Below, one piece after another: positions 34,459 through 46,731 of a stretch of 64,000 nucleotides of DNA. Each line of letters opens with the position of its first letter. The stretch's first letter is position 1. The notes beneath the pieces were generated by a model. It made no database searches, was not told where the DNA came from, and was given only the letters and a program-made list of their open reading frames with translations. Both the position numbers and the translations under genes were made by a program. The DNA is from Dichotomocladium elegans (Eukaryota > Mucoromycota > Mucoromycetes > Mucorales > Lichtheimiaceae), in contig JAIXMN010000034.1 in assembly GCA_025716815.1 (NCBI GenBank), positions 186,001 through 250,000 on the forward strand, given 5' to 3'.

Positions 34459-36097
34459 ATGAGCGAAGAGGTTAATAATCCTTATGCTCTTGTGTTAAAT
34501 AATATACAGTCGATCTAACGCTAGCCAATTACTTCTTATTTCCAGCATGCGCACAAAGCCGATCCATTGTTTGACAGCGATGTCGAAATGGAGTTGTCTG
34601 ATCTTGACGGAGATGCAGGTTAGGGAGGGAGAAGGAGAACTCGATCGAGAGAAGCTTGCACTACGCGATGGACCTAAGCGAGCTATTTCCATAGAATCCG
34701 ACGACGAGGTTCAACATGCCGCTTACCACGATCAGCATCAGTCTGAGACAGGGAACGATGAGGAAAAGGAGACATTAAACCGAAAGCCTCGACTGCCTTC
34801 CTTCAAAAAGCAAAATCGAGAAGTGTCAGAGGAGGAAAATGCCGATCTTGCACGAATTCGAGAGGAGCTGCGCTCAAGGAAACAATCAGACTCGCAACTA
34901 GAGGATGGCGACGAAGAACCAAAAAGACCTGATCATGTACAAGGTATCTTTGAACAAAAGGACGAGGGAATGGAATTTCCCATGGGCGCGCCGATGCTCA
35001 ATGTATATACATCCATTAACACGTCTTATAAAAGCTGCACTGGATGAGGTTGATCGACATATTGCTAAGCTTACGGCCAGTGGCCGAAGAAAGCGCAAGA
35101 AGGTTGACGAAGAAGACTTGGAACGAAGCATGGATGAGGAGGTGATTCAGCTGCGAGAGCGAATGAAGATCGCAGCCGAGGAAGACACAATGGCAAATAA
35201 TGATCGGAAGCCTGCTCTAGCAAAAATCAAGATGCTGAATGAGGTGTCTAGCATGATGTCAAAGTAAGCGCCCTCCGAAAAAAAGATGGTTCATATATCA
35301 ATGTGAGAGAGGGGATCACTATAGCAAACGTGCCCAAGACTTTATTTTGGACAACCAACTTTTGGACATGGTACGACTGTGGCTTGAGCCACTCCCGGAT
35401 CGATCATTGCCCAGCTTGGATATCCAAAACGAAATGCTTGAAGTGTTGGATAAGGTAAACGAAGAAAAGTCTACGCGGAGGCATTGCTGATGAAATGGGA
35501 TAGCTGCCAATCAGCGGTGATCATCTTCGAGAAAGTGGCGTCGGTAGAATTGTATACTTTTATCAAAAGTCGCCCCGCGTCGACCCTCGTGTTAAAAGAC
35601 GCGCGGAGCAGCTTGTTGCAAAATGGAGTCGACTTGTGATCAAGCGAAGTGCTAATTACCGCGAACGGATGCACGAACGCAGAGAATACTCGCGAGAAGA
35701 AATGTTATCTCGACGCAAGAAATACAGACCTGAAGAGAGCCGAGACGAGAGGTATGTGTGTGTGTGATGCTATTTCGCACCAGGTTGATGGGAAGCACGG
35801 TCGTTCATATCATCTCATCTTCCCTTTCCTACCATAGTGAAAGTGGTCCACGGAGGATGCATGTCAGTATCCCTCAAGCTGTCGCTCCTGATTACGATAT
35901 TGTTCCTCAGAGCACGGTGAAGACAACGAGAAGCAAGCCAAACAAAGACGTAAGACTCTTTTCACGCAGTATATACGTTCATGCTAATATGTCACTTCCA
36001 ATTTATTCTTATCTAGCAGGCAAGCTCATTGAAGCGATTAAACAATACGATGCGATCTTTGAAAGGTGGTAACCGGCGCCCCAAGAAAGATGCCTAA
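34459..36097 (+). CDS. IWS1: Transcription elongation/splicing factor Iws1 (Spn1)
   Basis: Eight exons: 34459-34470, 34546-34618, 34683-34943, 35035-35263, 35325-35454, 35504-35751, 35838-35949 and 36017-36097, 1146 nt, 381 aa. The N-terminal half is acidic and disordered. Residues about 190-290 are the TFIIS N-terminal-type (LW) domain: [40 protein letters not shown] and [12 protein letters not shown]. The basic C-terminus ends RRPKKDA. Iws1 binds Spt6 and RNA polymerase II in the nucleus. The first two introns are less certain (weak gttaat and gttagg donors), though they make the total close. The last acceptor is a tandem tag/cag that could add or drop one Gln. Confidence 0.9.
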
Positions 36098-36440
36098 TGA
36101 AATACTACTATTCATCTGCATGTATAAAAAAGAAAAAGGGAGGCTTTAAGCAAAAAGACAGACATCTTGGGAGTGAAGCTGAGGTATTGAGGTGCAGATA
36201 GGGGAGAAGAATCAGATGTTGGATATGGATCTATTACCCATTGAGAGATGAGAAGAAGCAGTCGACATGCCACCCATTGACATTGGGCTTGTGGGTAGTG
36301 GTGATCCAACCGGAGGGAAATTGAAGAACGTATTCGTTTGGACAAGCGGGGGATTGGGTTGCGGCGACGTGACAAGAACAGGTGGTGTATATCCGGATAG
36401 ATCTGTCGAGAGTAAATTTGTATCTACTATGATAAGAGAA

Positions 36441-37376
36441 TCAAAGACAGAAGGTGTCAGTAAACTGTGCGTTCCCCGCTTCTAATAACGCCCAAAACGT
36501 ACTCCTCGGCTGATCAAACTCGGCAAGACGAAAGATACCGGCCTGGATCTCGTTCTGGTTCCTTTTTAGATCCTCGAACCCTTGGATCAAGTTCGAGAAA
36601 TTGCCCTGGAGCACACGAAACTGCTCGAGCAAACAGTTTTGTGACGCCTGCATCATGTTAAAACAAGTCTGCATGTCGCCCGTTTCGCGGCGCAAAACGT
36701 CCGACTCGACAACCTTGCGCTTGATGTCGCAGAGACCCTCAGGATGATCGCGCTCAAATCTGGGATGCGAAAATTCCCAAACTTCGTCTTCCTGGGCCCC
36801 ACGTTTGCTCCGTGCTGTCTTGTTGATCTTGCGGAAGCCATACATGTTGAGTTGACGGACAAAACTTGAGAAGTTCCCGTGCTTAAAATATTCAGGGAGG
36901 ACATGGATTGAAAACAGCCTTGAATCAATGATCAGGAAAGATAGACCTGAAAGGCTCCAGCTAATCAGATTCTGGTACCGTTTATCATTGACCATCCTAA
37001 AGCAAAAAAAAAAAAAAAAACAGAGGTTACTGGCTGAAGTACTTTGGGGGATACATGCATATAAGCACAATACATACTTGAAAAGCTTGCTGATAAACGT
37101 ACTGACATTTTTATTTTCTTCTTGATATTGTTGTTCTTGTTGTTGCAGCTGTGGTTGCTGTTGCGTCTGCTCAGGATACTGTATATTGCCGAGCATTGCG
37201 GGTGCGTCGAGAAGATAGGTGTCCTGAGGAGATACCGGGAATTGGGCAAGGGTCGCTGGCGAAGAAGGGACTGGCGAGAGAGGCGAGGATCCGGGTGAGG
37301 ATGAAAAGCTCATATTGCGTGGATAGTAGTCTGGATCGACTGGAATGACCATCGAGCTTGCTTCATGCATGGCCAT
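36441..37376 (-). CDS. Heat-shock-factor-type transcription factor
   Basis: Two exons, 37078-37376 and 36441-36996, 855 nt, 284 aa, phase closing across the join (FK|M). The N-terminal 80 residues are Ser/Pro then Gln rich. Residues about 93-200 are a complete HSF DNA-binding domain: STFISKLFKMV, LISWSLSGLSFLI, VLPEYFKHGNFSSFVRQLNM, YGFRKI and VWEFSHPRF. A following helical segment (about 205-265) looks like the oligomerisation coiled coil. It is shorter than typical Hsf1 and has little C-terminal activation domain. The 81-base intron is a multiple of three and has no stop in frame. A longer frame from 37508 exists, but the leader looks like UTR. Confidence 0.9.
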   Translation of the reverse strand: MAMHEASSMVIPVDPDYYPRNMSFSSSPGSSPLSPVPSSPATLAQFPVSPQDTYLLDAPAMLGNIQYPEQTQQQPQLQQQEQQYQEENKNVSTFISKLFKYVLCLYACIPQSTSASNLCFFFFFCFRMVNDKRYQNLISWSLSGLSFLIIDSRLFSIHVLPEYFKHGNFSSFVRQLNMYGFRKINKTARSKRGAQEDEVWEFSHPRFERDHPEGLCDIKRKVVESDVLRRETGDMQTCFNMMQASQNCLLEQFRVLQGNFSNLIQGFEDLKRNQNEIQAGIFRLAEFDQPRSTFWALLEAGNAQFTDTFCL

Positions 37377-38534
37377 TATGACAAGTGTAGACAGATCAAA
37401 GAGATCAGGGAAAGTAAAGTGAAGAAAAGAGAAACAAACGCAGGATATGCTTGAATCAGGATAATGAATGCAAGGGTGTTTCATATTCTCTATTGCGCAA
37501 ATTTTCATACCGCACGCTCAGACATTGGCTGCGTTTATCACATTCTCGGGGGTGAAGAAGCAGGAGGGCGGTGTTGCAGATATCCTGACATTTCATGAAA
37601 AGTCAGGGCATCGCTCATAAACTGGCAATTTAAACCAAATGGAAGATCGAACCTATAAGAGAAATAGATGCTCGACGGTACGGATATGTTGAGAAACCCG
37701 ATTATAGCTTCTCAAGGTTATACCGAAAAAATAGGCTTCCTTCGACTGTCTTTCTACTCTCGTAAAACAATGGACCATCTTCCATAAAATACTGAATTAT
37801 CCCAAAGATGAATCGTGAGGCACAGTTGCGCTGCACATTGTCAGTCAACCTGTGTAGCTTGGTTATTCCCGACATACGGTGTTTGCATTTGGTATCGGCA
37901 TAGCCGATGGTGCAAAGAAGATATTCTCAAGTATACCGCATAAATATCTTAACTAGTCAGAGGACAACCGACAATGAATTCCTGAGATATCCATCACAAC
38001 AGATAGGCGCAATGCAAGCAAAACGAATTAAAAAGTGAGGATCTCGCATCTCGATGTTTCCATTGCGACATACTTGTCATGTCGAATGTTACTATGAACA
38101 CCATTGCATAAGTCCACTACTGCTTACGACCGGCGGGATCTATTTGATGTAAACCTGCAGGCACGTTAAACGTCAAAATCTTCAGGCTAATAAAAAAAAT
38201 GGGTTGATATGTGACATTCCCCATTCTTTGTTCGTCATTATCTTTTCCGAATATAGCGTTATACCCATCACATTGGCCGCATCCACAGAATTACTTGTTA
38301 AGAAGGAGAGTATGCTTCCTTGGCGGCTTATCGCATGTTCTTACTCCGAGTTTCTACTGTGTAGACTCTACTATGCAGACAAAAAAGGTAGTCTCACGAA
38401 AGTAAAAGAAATCATGGTGAGAGTGCGAGCACAGAGAAATACATCCAAAAAGAGTAAAAATGTAAGACAAATAAAATTCGCCTGACAAGCTTTTTCGTTC
38501 TCTTATCCCTCTCCTCCTTTGTTTTTTTCTGCGA
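37377..38534. other. Divergent intergenic region
   Basis: No gene seen. It presumably holds the promoters of the HSF-type gene (minus) and the 11-exon gene (plus). A short frame at 38204-38485 is not supported by any recognisable feature. Confidence 0.45.
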
Positions 38535-40821
38535 ATGACCACTATGCAATGGCGTCCACTTGTTCTCCTTGTATGTGGTGTCACCGTGATTTACCTGACA
38601 AGCCTACTCCAAGATGTCACATACCCTCATCCTATCAAAGTGTACACTTCCGATGACGGACGTTGGCGACACTCACCCGATGAAATTATGCTAACAATTG
38701 CAGGCGGGTTTCTCTATCTCACCGCCTTTCGGTTTGAAGTTGATTCCATCGGCCAAAGGGGATTTCGACTAGGTACAGGATCGCTCAAAACAGGCGTTAT
38801 AGGTAAGCCAGGGAAAGAGCATGTTTCGACCATCCCTTTAAGTTTATAAAAATGGAAAGAAAGAACCTTATATGCTCGCGTATAACATTGATAATTAGGG
38901 CATATAACACAACTGCGGCAACCCATACAGAACCTGTTACAAGATAACATTACATCGAGGGAGCACCAAGGTTAGAAAAGGTCAATCACGTATCAGAAGT
39001 GAGAGGCTGTTCGATGACCGATCCACTTGGACGAACTTTAGGCTGGGCGCTGGTATTCCAGCATGAGTTGCCCGGAGCAATATCAAAAGTATCCAAATCA
39101 CTCGGATCGCGCAATGGTGAACCGAACCCCATCCAGTTTGGAGCTATATATCATGTGGTTGAGAACGAGACGAGTCGACATTATGCACGGATATACTACA
39201 TGGTAGAGGACAAGTTTGAATATAAGGATCTGCGACTCCCTGGTTCAACGTGGGTCAATGCATTCAGCCTGGAGAAAGATGAATTACTTGTGTCTCGGTA
39301 AATGCGAACAATGAGCGATAGTAGAAAGGATTACTGATGCAGAGCTGGTCTCTTTTAGGCAGCCTGACCGGTATCGATTTCGGATTATATCCCTACCTCC
39401 AGATTTAACAGACGGGCCCCATTCACATGAAGCATCAGAGATTGTAATATCGCATAGCGTACCGGGTGCTCCGATAGGAGGTGAATTTGAGGAAAATGTT
39501 AAAGGGGCAAAAGACGACAGATGTTGATGATTTGAGGATATTAGAGTACCGGTATCCACGGCGAATCGAAAGCCATGATACTGCGCTTGCTCGTGTGTAT
39601 TCACCCATGTAAGTATCGACGCCGGCATTGAAGCTCGCCTGCAGCTCATTCATGTTAAAACACAGCAAGGATGTTTATCGGGTTGTCATGCTGGACATGT
39701 TCAAGACCGATATGGACTACCGCGTGAATTTAACAATCGTTGACAACGCAACAGCTATTCCCGAGCAATATGGAGACTGGTTTTTTCGCGATGGTGGGAT
39801 GTCCTATGATGTGAGAATTCTTGCGTGTTGAGGATGATCGTCCAGAAAGGAAGAGATTCTTATCAGCATTCGTAGGGCCTGCTATACAGTGAAGATCAAA
39901 TAGACTATATTGGCTTTTCTGATATGTCACAATTCCAACAAGAGCGGCAGCGACTTAATATTCCTCGTCTCATGTTTGGTAAGTTAATTAGACTGTGGCT
40001 GCAACTGGTGAAAGTATCAACTGTATTATATAGCTCGTTCGGATGATAGCCAGATCGTTGAATTTCCATTCGAGTCTAGCCGGATCTGGTCCCTAGCCTA
40101 TGTTGACCAAAAGTTCAAATTATCGACGAAGGAACTCAAGGATTACTACGAGTATTTGAAGAATGAAGTTCCTGGCCCATATGATGCCACGGTGATGGGT
40201 ACAAGTGTCAATGGGCTCGGAAACTATATGGCTGTTTGGACAGATTACAATACCATCTACATTTATCACCGTGATCTGACCAAAGAGACGGGAATGCGTA
40301 TGATGCAAACATCAGATCCAGATGAAAAGGAATTATTCCAGTCAGTTCAAGAATGGAAGCTTAGCATGATGATCACACGGACAGAGGGTGACTTGGGAAT
40401 TAAGGTAAGTCTGTTGATTATTGAATTCGACTAATGGCATGTGAACTAATGGGTGACACGTTTACAGCCCATCCGCGCTGTTCACTTTTACAATACCACT
40501 GTCGATGGTCAGCAAAGCAACTATATATGTAAATTTCCTTCGCTGCTCATGGAAATCGCAAACTAGCGCTTACGTATTGCTCCTGTATAGTTGTTGCTCT
40601 CGATAGTGGGGCTGTTAATTCATATCGGATCGACGAGACCGAGGAGTCAGAAGAACCCAACTTCTTAATATATGCTAAGCGAAGTTGGAGCATGGTTTCT
40701 GGTAAGCTTGGGAGGCGGTCTGTTATTGAAGAAGTAAGAGTGATGGTTAATCTCGGCTGCAGTGATGTCCATGATTGTTAGTGCGTTCGTATATAATGAA
40801 TATGTCAATCACTCTTCTTAA
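38535..40821 (+). CDS. Unknown signal-anchored protein, 11 exons
   Basis: Eleven exons: 38535-38802, 38899-38970, 39042-39297, 39359-39480, 39545-39608, 39666-39810, 39876-39978, 40034-40404, 40468-40528, 40591-40701 and 40763-40821. The total is 1632 nt (543 aa) and every phase closes, which is strong evidence for the model. Residues about 7-24 (PLVLLVCGVTVIYLTSLL) are a signal peptide or anchor. The rest is soluble and beta-rich in appearance, with several N-glycosylation sequons (NETS, NLTI, NTT) and a repeated pattern of short hydrophobic strands, possibly a lumenal or extracellular propeller. I do not recognise the family. The C-terminus (MSMIVSAFVYNEY) is mildly hydrophobic. Confidence 0.78.
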
Positions 40822-41240
40822 TATCCTAGCAATCACTCGATTCTAATAATACAAATAATAATGGTAATAATGACGACATTCATTACAAGAGTAGCTCTTC
40901 ATATGCTCCGAGCTTGATGATATGACAACGCCCTAAGAAATGATGCGTTGTTTACTAATACTTTATTTTCAAAATAAAGTCGCATCGTTAGATTGATGGC
41001 CATTAGTCTGCTGAAAACAGTATCCTTTAGCCTACACTCAAGAGATCAAAGGAGCCGAAGGGCGTCCAAGTATCCCTCTCTTCCATGACTCAAGTACGGG
41101 TGCGATTGGTCAATCTGCAAAGAGTTTGATGATAGATTGTGATAAAATAATTTTTTATACTGGAATAGAGGGGCACGCCGGAATTCAATGACGAAGCAGA
41201 ATACTCGATTGTAGCATGTGCATAATTTCTTTTAAAAGTC
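40822..41240. other. Short convergent intergenic region
   Basis: 3' ends of the unknown 11-exon gene and the CREG-like gene. An aataataataat-type repeat is near 40850-40870. Nothing else is seen. Confidence 0.5.
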
Positions 41241-42221
41241 TTAGTCCTGGATTCGGAGAGCATAAGCGCTTTTGTCTTTTGTCGGCTGCTGATACAAGTC
41301 AAGTGGAAGCCAACCAATATAGTTGATACCGCCAAAACCGCCTACATAATAGACCGCCCTCACACGGAGGTGGTACAAGCGGAAATCATGGAATCCTGAC
41401 CATCCCTTGGCCTCGGGATGTTTAGTGCAAAAGACTTGGAGAGCTTCGTGAAACTACTTTGTTGTTGAGTACATATTATATGGGATAATCCATGATCATC
41501 GGTCAAGTTATGTACCTTGTCTGGCGGAAGCAACGAAATCTCACCGAGAAGTGAAAGTCGAGGAAGCTGGATAGGTGAAGATGTATTGCCCCATTTTGGA
41601 TTGTCGTATTCTTTGAGTGCCCTGACCGCGAAGCTGACGCGCGTAGGTCGTCGGAGAATGTTTTTTACACTCATCTACGTACAGTGCGCCCGCCAACCCC
41701 ACCCCCCAAGGCGCCCATTCCATCCATGAGTCAGTCATAAAACAAAATGGTCTCTCGACTTGCTGGAATTCTCAGTTATTGCTATCTACCTGGAGATTCG
41801 ACATGTACAAAAGCAGATCCCCGTTATTAAAATAGTCGCCGCTGTACCACTCCATCATGCCAAAAGGATGCCCTGCAATATTGAAATACATGGTTTGGCT
41901 TAGGGACCAGGCCGAGGAAACCAGTCTACCAATAATATCCCATCTATCCTCATACCATCAAAACCAGGCAGGTATTCGTCATCCATGATGGTCAAGATAG
42001 TTCCGATTCCTAAGTATTTGGTATTAAGTTATCTCTCGTCTCGCCTTCAAGATAGTTGGCCAGTATGGGGGAGCCTGGCCTTCTCCTTTACCAGCGTCAC
42101 TGATAACTTGTCGTGCCAGCACTGCAGCATCATGAGCACCCTGCAAATCAGTATGAGGCTGACCGGAGGCAAAAGAGACTAATCGCACAGCCAGCAAGAG
42201 AAAGAAAGAGTGGAGAAGCAT
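41241..42221 (-). CDS. CREG-like secreted protein (pyridoxamine oxidase fold)
   Basis: Five exons on the minus strand: 42092-42221, 41956-42009, 41790-41872, 41516-41674 and 41241-41453, 639 nt, 212 aa, phases closing. A signal peptide (LLHSFFLLLAVRLVSFASG) is followed by the CREG/PNPOx-like split-barrel domain: HDAAVLARQVISDAG, GTILTIMDDEYLPGFDGHPF, RVSFAVRAL, LPRLSLLG, FCTKHPEAKGW and the signature YYVGGFGGINYIGWLPLDLY. CREG proteins are secreted or endolysosomal and usually lack bound FMN. No ER-retention signal is present. The function in fungi is not established. The ends of the domain match the usual family length. Confidence 0.88.
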
Positions 42222-42703
42222 GAACGAAAAATATATCGAGCGCTGGAAAGGAAAAGCCCCTCCAAAAAAGTTCTTCAGAAATCAATGTCATATGAACATG
42301 TGTTTTCCTTTATTTACACTCGACTACATATCCCTTTTTTCGCAGGTTCAGAGTTTGTTAATGCCTTGCTAAGGGTATAGGATTTATACCACACAGGAAT
42401 TAATAAATGATTGACATCCGCTGGACTATCTCTTTATACAATGGTATTGAATATTCCATCTATCCTCTTGACGCTCGCGTGTGTATGTGTGGAAGTAAAG
42501 TACAAAGAGAGCGCCAAGCCATATTTGGCTGCAGCCAGCGGCAAACACTGAGGATCATGCTCGACACCGTTTTTTGGCAGCCTCTGGTAGGTCGGACGTG
42601 GAGAACTGGACAGCAATCTAAAAGATCGTAACGAGTAAAACATCGAAATAGCTTCTTTCATAGTCATGTATGGTACGAGGGGAAAATTTATGCAGAGGCA
42701 TTT

Positions 42704-42750
<47 letters not shown>

Positions 42751-43181
42751 CTATCTCTCTTCACAGTGTGATGCTCGTAGGACATACTTGAATAAGTACA
42801 ATCGCATGATTTTAATCCTTGTTTTGTTTTGTTTTATACCAGAGTCGCGTATTTATTAGTCCTCTGTTAACCAGTTTTCATGAAGAAAAGGCCATCACTG
42901 TCTGCATAGGTAAAGCAAGTCAATATCAAAATCCATGGAAAGACTACAGGGGATATGACGTCTGCCTTTGTCGAGGCAACAAGCTCTGCGGTCGTGCGCG
43001 GCTCTTCGGAGAACTGGGTCTCTCACTCCCCATTGTGTATGCGAGTGAGCGAGTGACTGTGTAACAAACCCTTGGGACAAAATTTATGAGTCAAACTGGG
43101 ATTATTAGCTTCTCCGGGGCTGAAGGCTTAATATATAAACAAGGAAGTGACATATTCGTTCAAACGTAAACGATACTCTGC
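42222..43181. other. Divergent intergenic region with simple repeats
   Basis: It contains (CA)15 at 42705-42734 directly followed by (GA)8 at 42735-42750. A minus frame from 42658 starts MFYSLRSFRLLSSSPRPTYQ, resembling a mitochondrial leader, but has no convincing continuation. A TATATAA at 43132-43138 is a likely TATA box for the gene at 43182. Confidence 0.5.
43132..43138 (+). promoter_or_regulatory. TATA box of the DUF1772 gene
   Basis: TATATAA 44-50 bp upstream of the ATG at 43182, similar spacing to that in the kelch genes. Confidence 0.45.
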
Positions 43182-43625
43182 ATGTCTGCATTTCCTGTCA
43201 TTCCCTATCTTCGCCCGATTGCTGTCACCTCTAACGGCTGTCTTGCTGGACTTGGCCTTACCATTACTGTAGCCGCAATTCCTGTTTTACGCTCTACCGG
43301 ATACCCTGTCAAAGGTTGGATGGCGCTGTATGACCGAGGATCGAAAATTGCGATGTCGACCATCGCTGTCTCCTTTCTATCGCAGTCAGCCATTTACTAT
43401 TTTACCAAGGACACAAGAGCCCTATTCTGCACAATGTTAACAGCTTCTATCCCTCTATGGACGGGTTTGTTCATGAAGCGCATCAACGATCGTCTTATGC
43501 AGCTTAATGGAGGCGCCCAGATGGCCCATGCCGGCGAAGGAAAACAACTGATCGAGAAATGGGCCAGGTGTCAGTATTTTAGAACTGCAGCAGGCGCATT
43601 GGCGTTCCTCCTTTCAGTATTTTAG
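43182..43625 (+). CDS. DUF1772 (anthrone oxygenase-like) four-TM membrane protein
   Basis: Single exon, 147 codons. Four hydrophobic segments: near 18-37 (GCLAGLGLTITVAAIPVL), 56-72 (IAMSTIAVSFLSQSAIYY), 82-98 (LFCTMLTASIPLWTGLF) and the C-terminal ALAFLLSVF. Between segments 3 and 4 are a basic loop (MKRINDRL) and a charged amphipathic stretch ending EKWARCQYFRT. Small four-TM proteins with the W-x-x-x-Y/F-x-R-G pattern and a terminal W-x-x-x-N/Q-x-x-R helix belong to the DUF1772 family. Some members act as anthrone oxygenases in polyketide clusters, but no polyketide genes are nearby. The role is therefore unknown. Confidence 0.8.
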   Translation: MSAFPVIPYLRPIAVTSNGCLAGLGLTITVAAIPVLRSTGYPVKGWMALYDRGSKIAMSTIAVSFLSQSAIYYFTKDTRALFCTMLTASIPLWTGLFMKRINDRLMQLNGGAQMAHAGEGKQLIEKWARCQYFRTAAGALAFLLSVF

Positions 43626-44331
43626 AAGCAGGACAAAGGGAACGATCATTTAGCCACGCCAATTGTGTGTACATGTTTCTGTTCACGAAAGACGATCAAA
43701 TAAATAGTTTTCGACGAGCGCAACCAAACGCCTCATGCATATTGACATGTTATATGATCGAAATCATGAGCACTCTAAGATTGCGTTAATCCCTTTATCT
43801 TTGTCCCAGTGTATGTATGTCTGCGTGCATCGGCTTTTCTCTGCAAATAAACCATGAACAAAAGGATATACGAGTTCTACTTGAGAGACATGAATGTAAT
43901 AAAATCTGATGACTTCCCCCATTCCGATCCTTTTATGGGGCTTCAGGGCATTGGGATAAGTACGACTGTAAGCCCTCAAATGCCCAATGAAACCAGGTTT
44001 TAAATCTGAAACCGACCAATTACATGGCCCACAAAATAACCATTAAAAGCATGCATAGAAAGACGGTTATTTTGCTTAATGTGCGCTCATAGGCTAACAT
44101 TGTGAGTCGATCCTTTTTCCAAAAAGAGGCGCATGGCAGGGATATCTGATCACATACGCGTTCAACTGCCGATCTGCGACTTTTACGGCAGTGCGACTAC
44201 GGTCCAACTTTTTCACATGAAGGTTCTTTACGATCATGTGACATATTAAGATTTTCTCGCTTTTCGCGGTAGTTTTTTGTTCAATTCAAGTAATTCCTCT
44301 AATACTGTATATACAAGATTATTTTTTCGAT
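43626..44331. other. Intergenic, convergent
   Basis: No gene seen. It holds 3' ends of the DUF1772 gene and of aspartate aminotransferase. Confidence 0.5.
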
Positions 44332-46196
<1,865 letters not shown>

Positions 46197-46323
46197 TTCG
46201 GTAAGGAAGAGGAGATAAAGATAGAAAAAGAAAAGATAATTCACAAAAAGTAAGGAACCATATTAAATATAAAAAAAAACGCCGCTGTTTGAATGTTTTA
46301 AAGTTTCGGGTTGAGCATCATGC

Positions 46324-46731
46324 TTACCAAGCGGCACTTTCTCCTGGCCAACCAGGGCTGAGAAGCCCTGACCCGCCGCGGAAGCCCCGCGGGAAAAGGC
46401 CCATCTGTAGCGTGGGAAACACGGCCCACACAACACCACACACCATAAATAAGATAGCTGTCATCCCCACGATTGTGACCTCTGCTAGTTGATGACCTCC
46501 CTTGTTGTCCTTGGCCACATAAAAGAAAAGTGCACTCGCACGGACCACGAAATCGCCCGTAATCGAACGACTTCTGTTAGTTCTTATGTATCCCGATTTA
46601 AGCCCCAGCAAAGCGTTCAACCTGGAAATATACACTCCTAACTTCTTCAGCTCTCCGTTAAACCTTTCCTCTTCAACTTGTTTAAAACCATTAATTACAA
46701 TGTCACAAATGAAACAAAAAGAGATGGACAA
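46324..46731 (-). CDS. Possible small membrane protein
   Basis: Minus frame of 135 codons ending 128 bp upstream of the aminotransferase start. The central segment (FVVRASALFFYVAKDNKGGH) and a strongly hydrophobic stretch (VTIVGMTAILFMVCGVVWAV) look like a membrane protein of one or two TM segments. The Gly/Pro/Ser-rich tail and the N-terminus look non-coding, so the true gene may be shorter or spliced. I do not recognise a family. Confidence 0.3.
   Translation of the reverse strand: MSISFCFICDIVINGFKQVEEERFNGELKKLGVYISRLNALLGLKSGYIRTNRSRSITGDFVVRASALFFYVAKDNKGGHQLAEVTIVGMTAILFMVCGVVWAVFPTLQMGLFPRGFRGGSGLLSPGWPGESAAW

Noticed and set aside
37376..37508. Upstream in-frame ATG (37508) for the HSF-type gene
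   Set aside because: The added residues look like translated UTR; a Ser/Pro-rich HSF start at 37376 is more natural.
46370..46400. GC-rich inverted repeat (ccgcgg...ccgcgg)
   Set aside because: Short and isolated; no sign of a terminator or regulatory context in a eukaryote.
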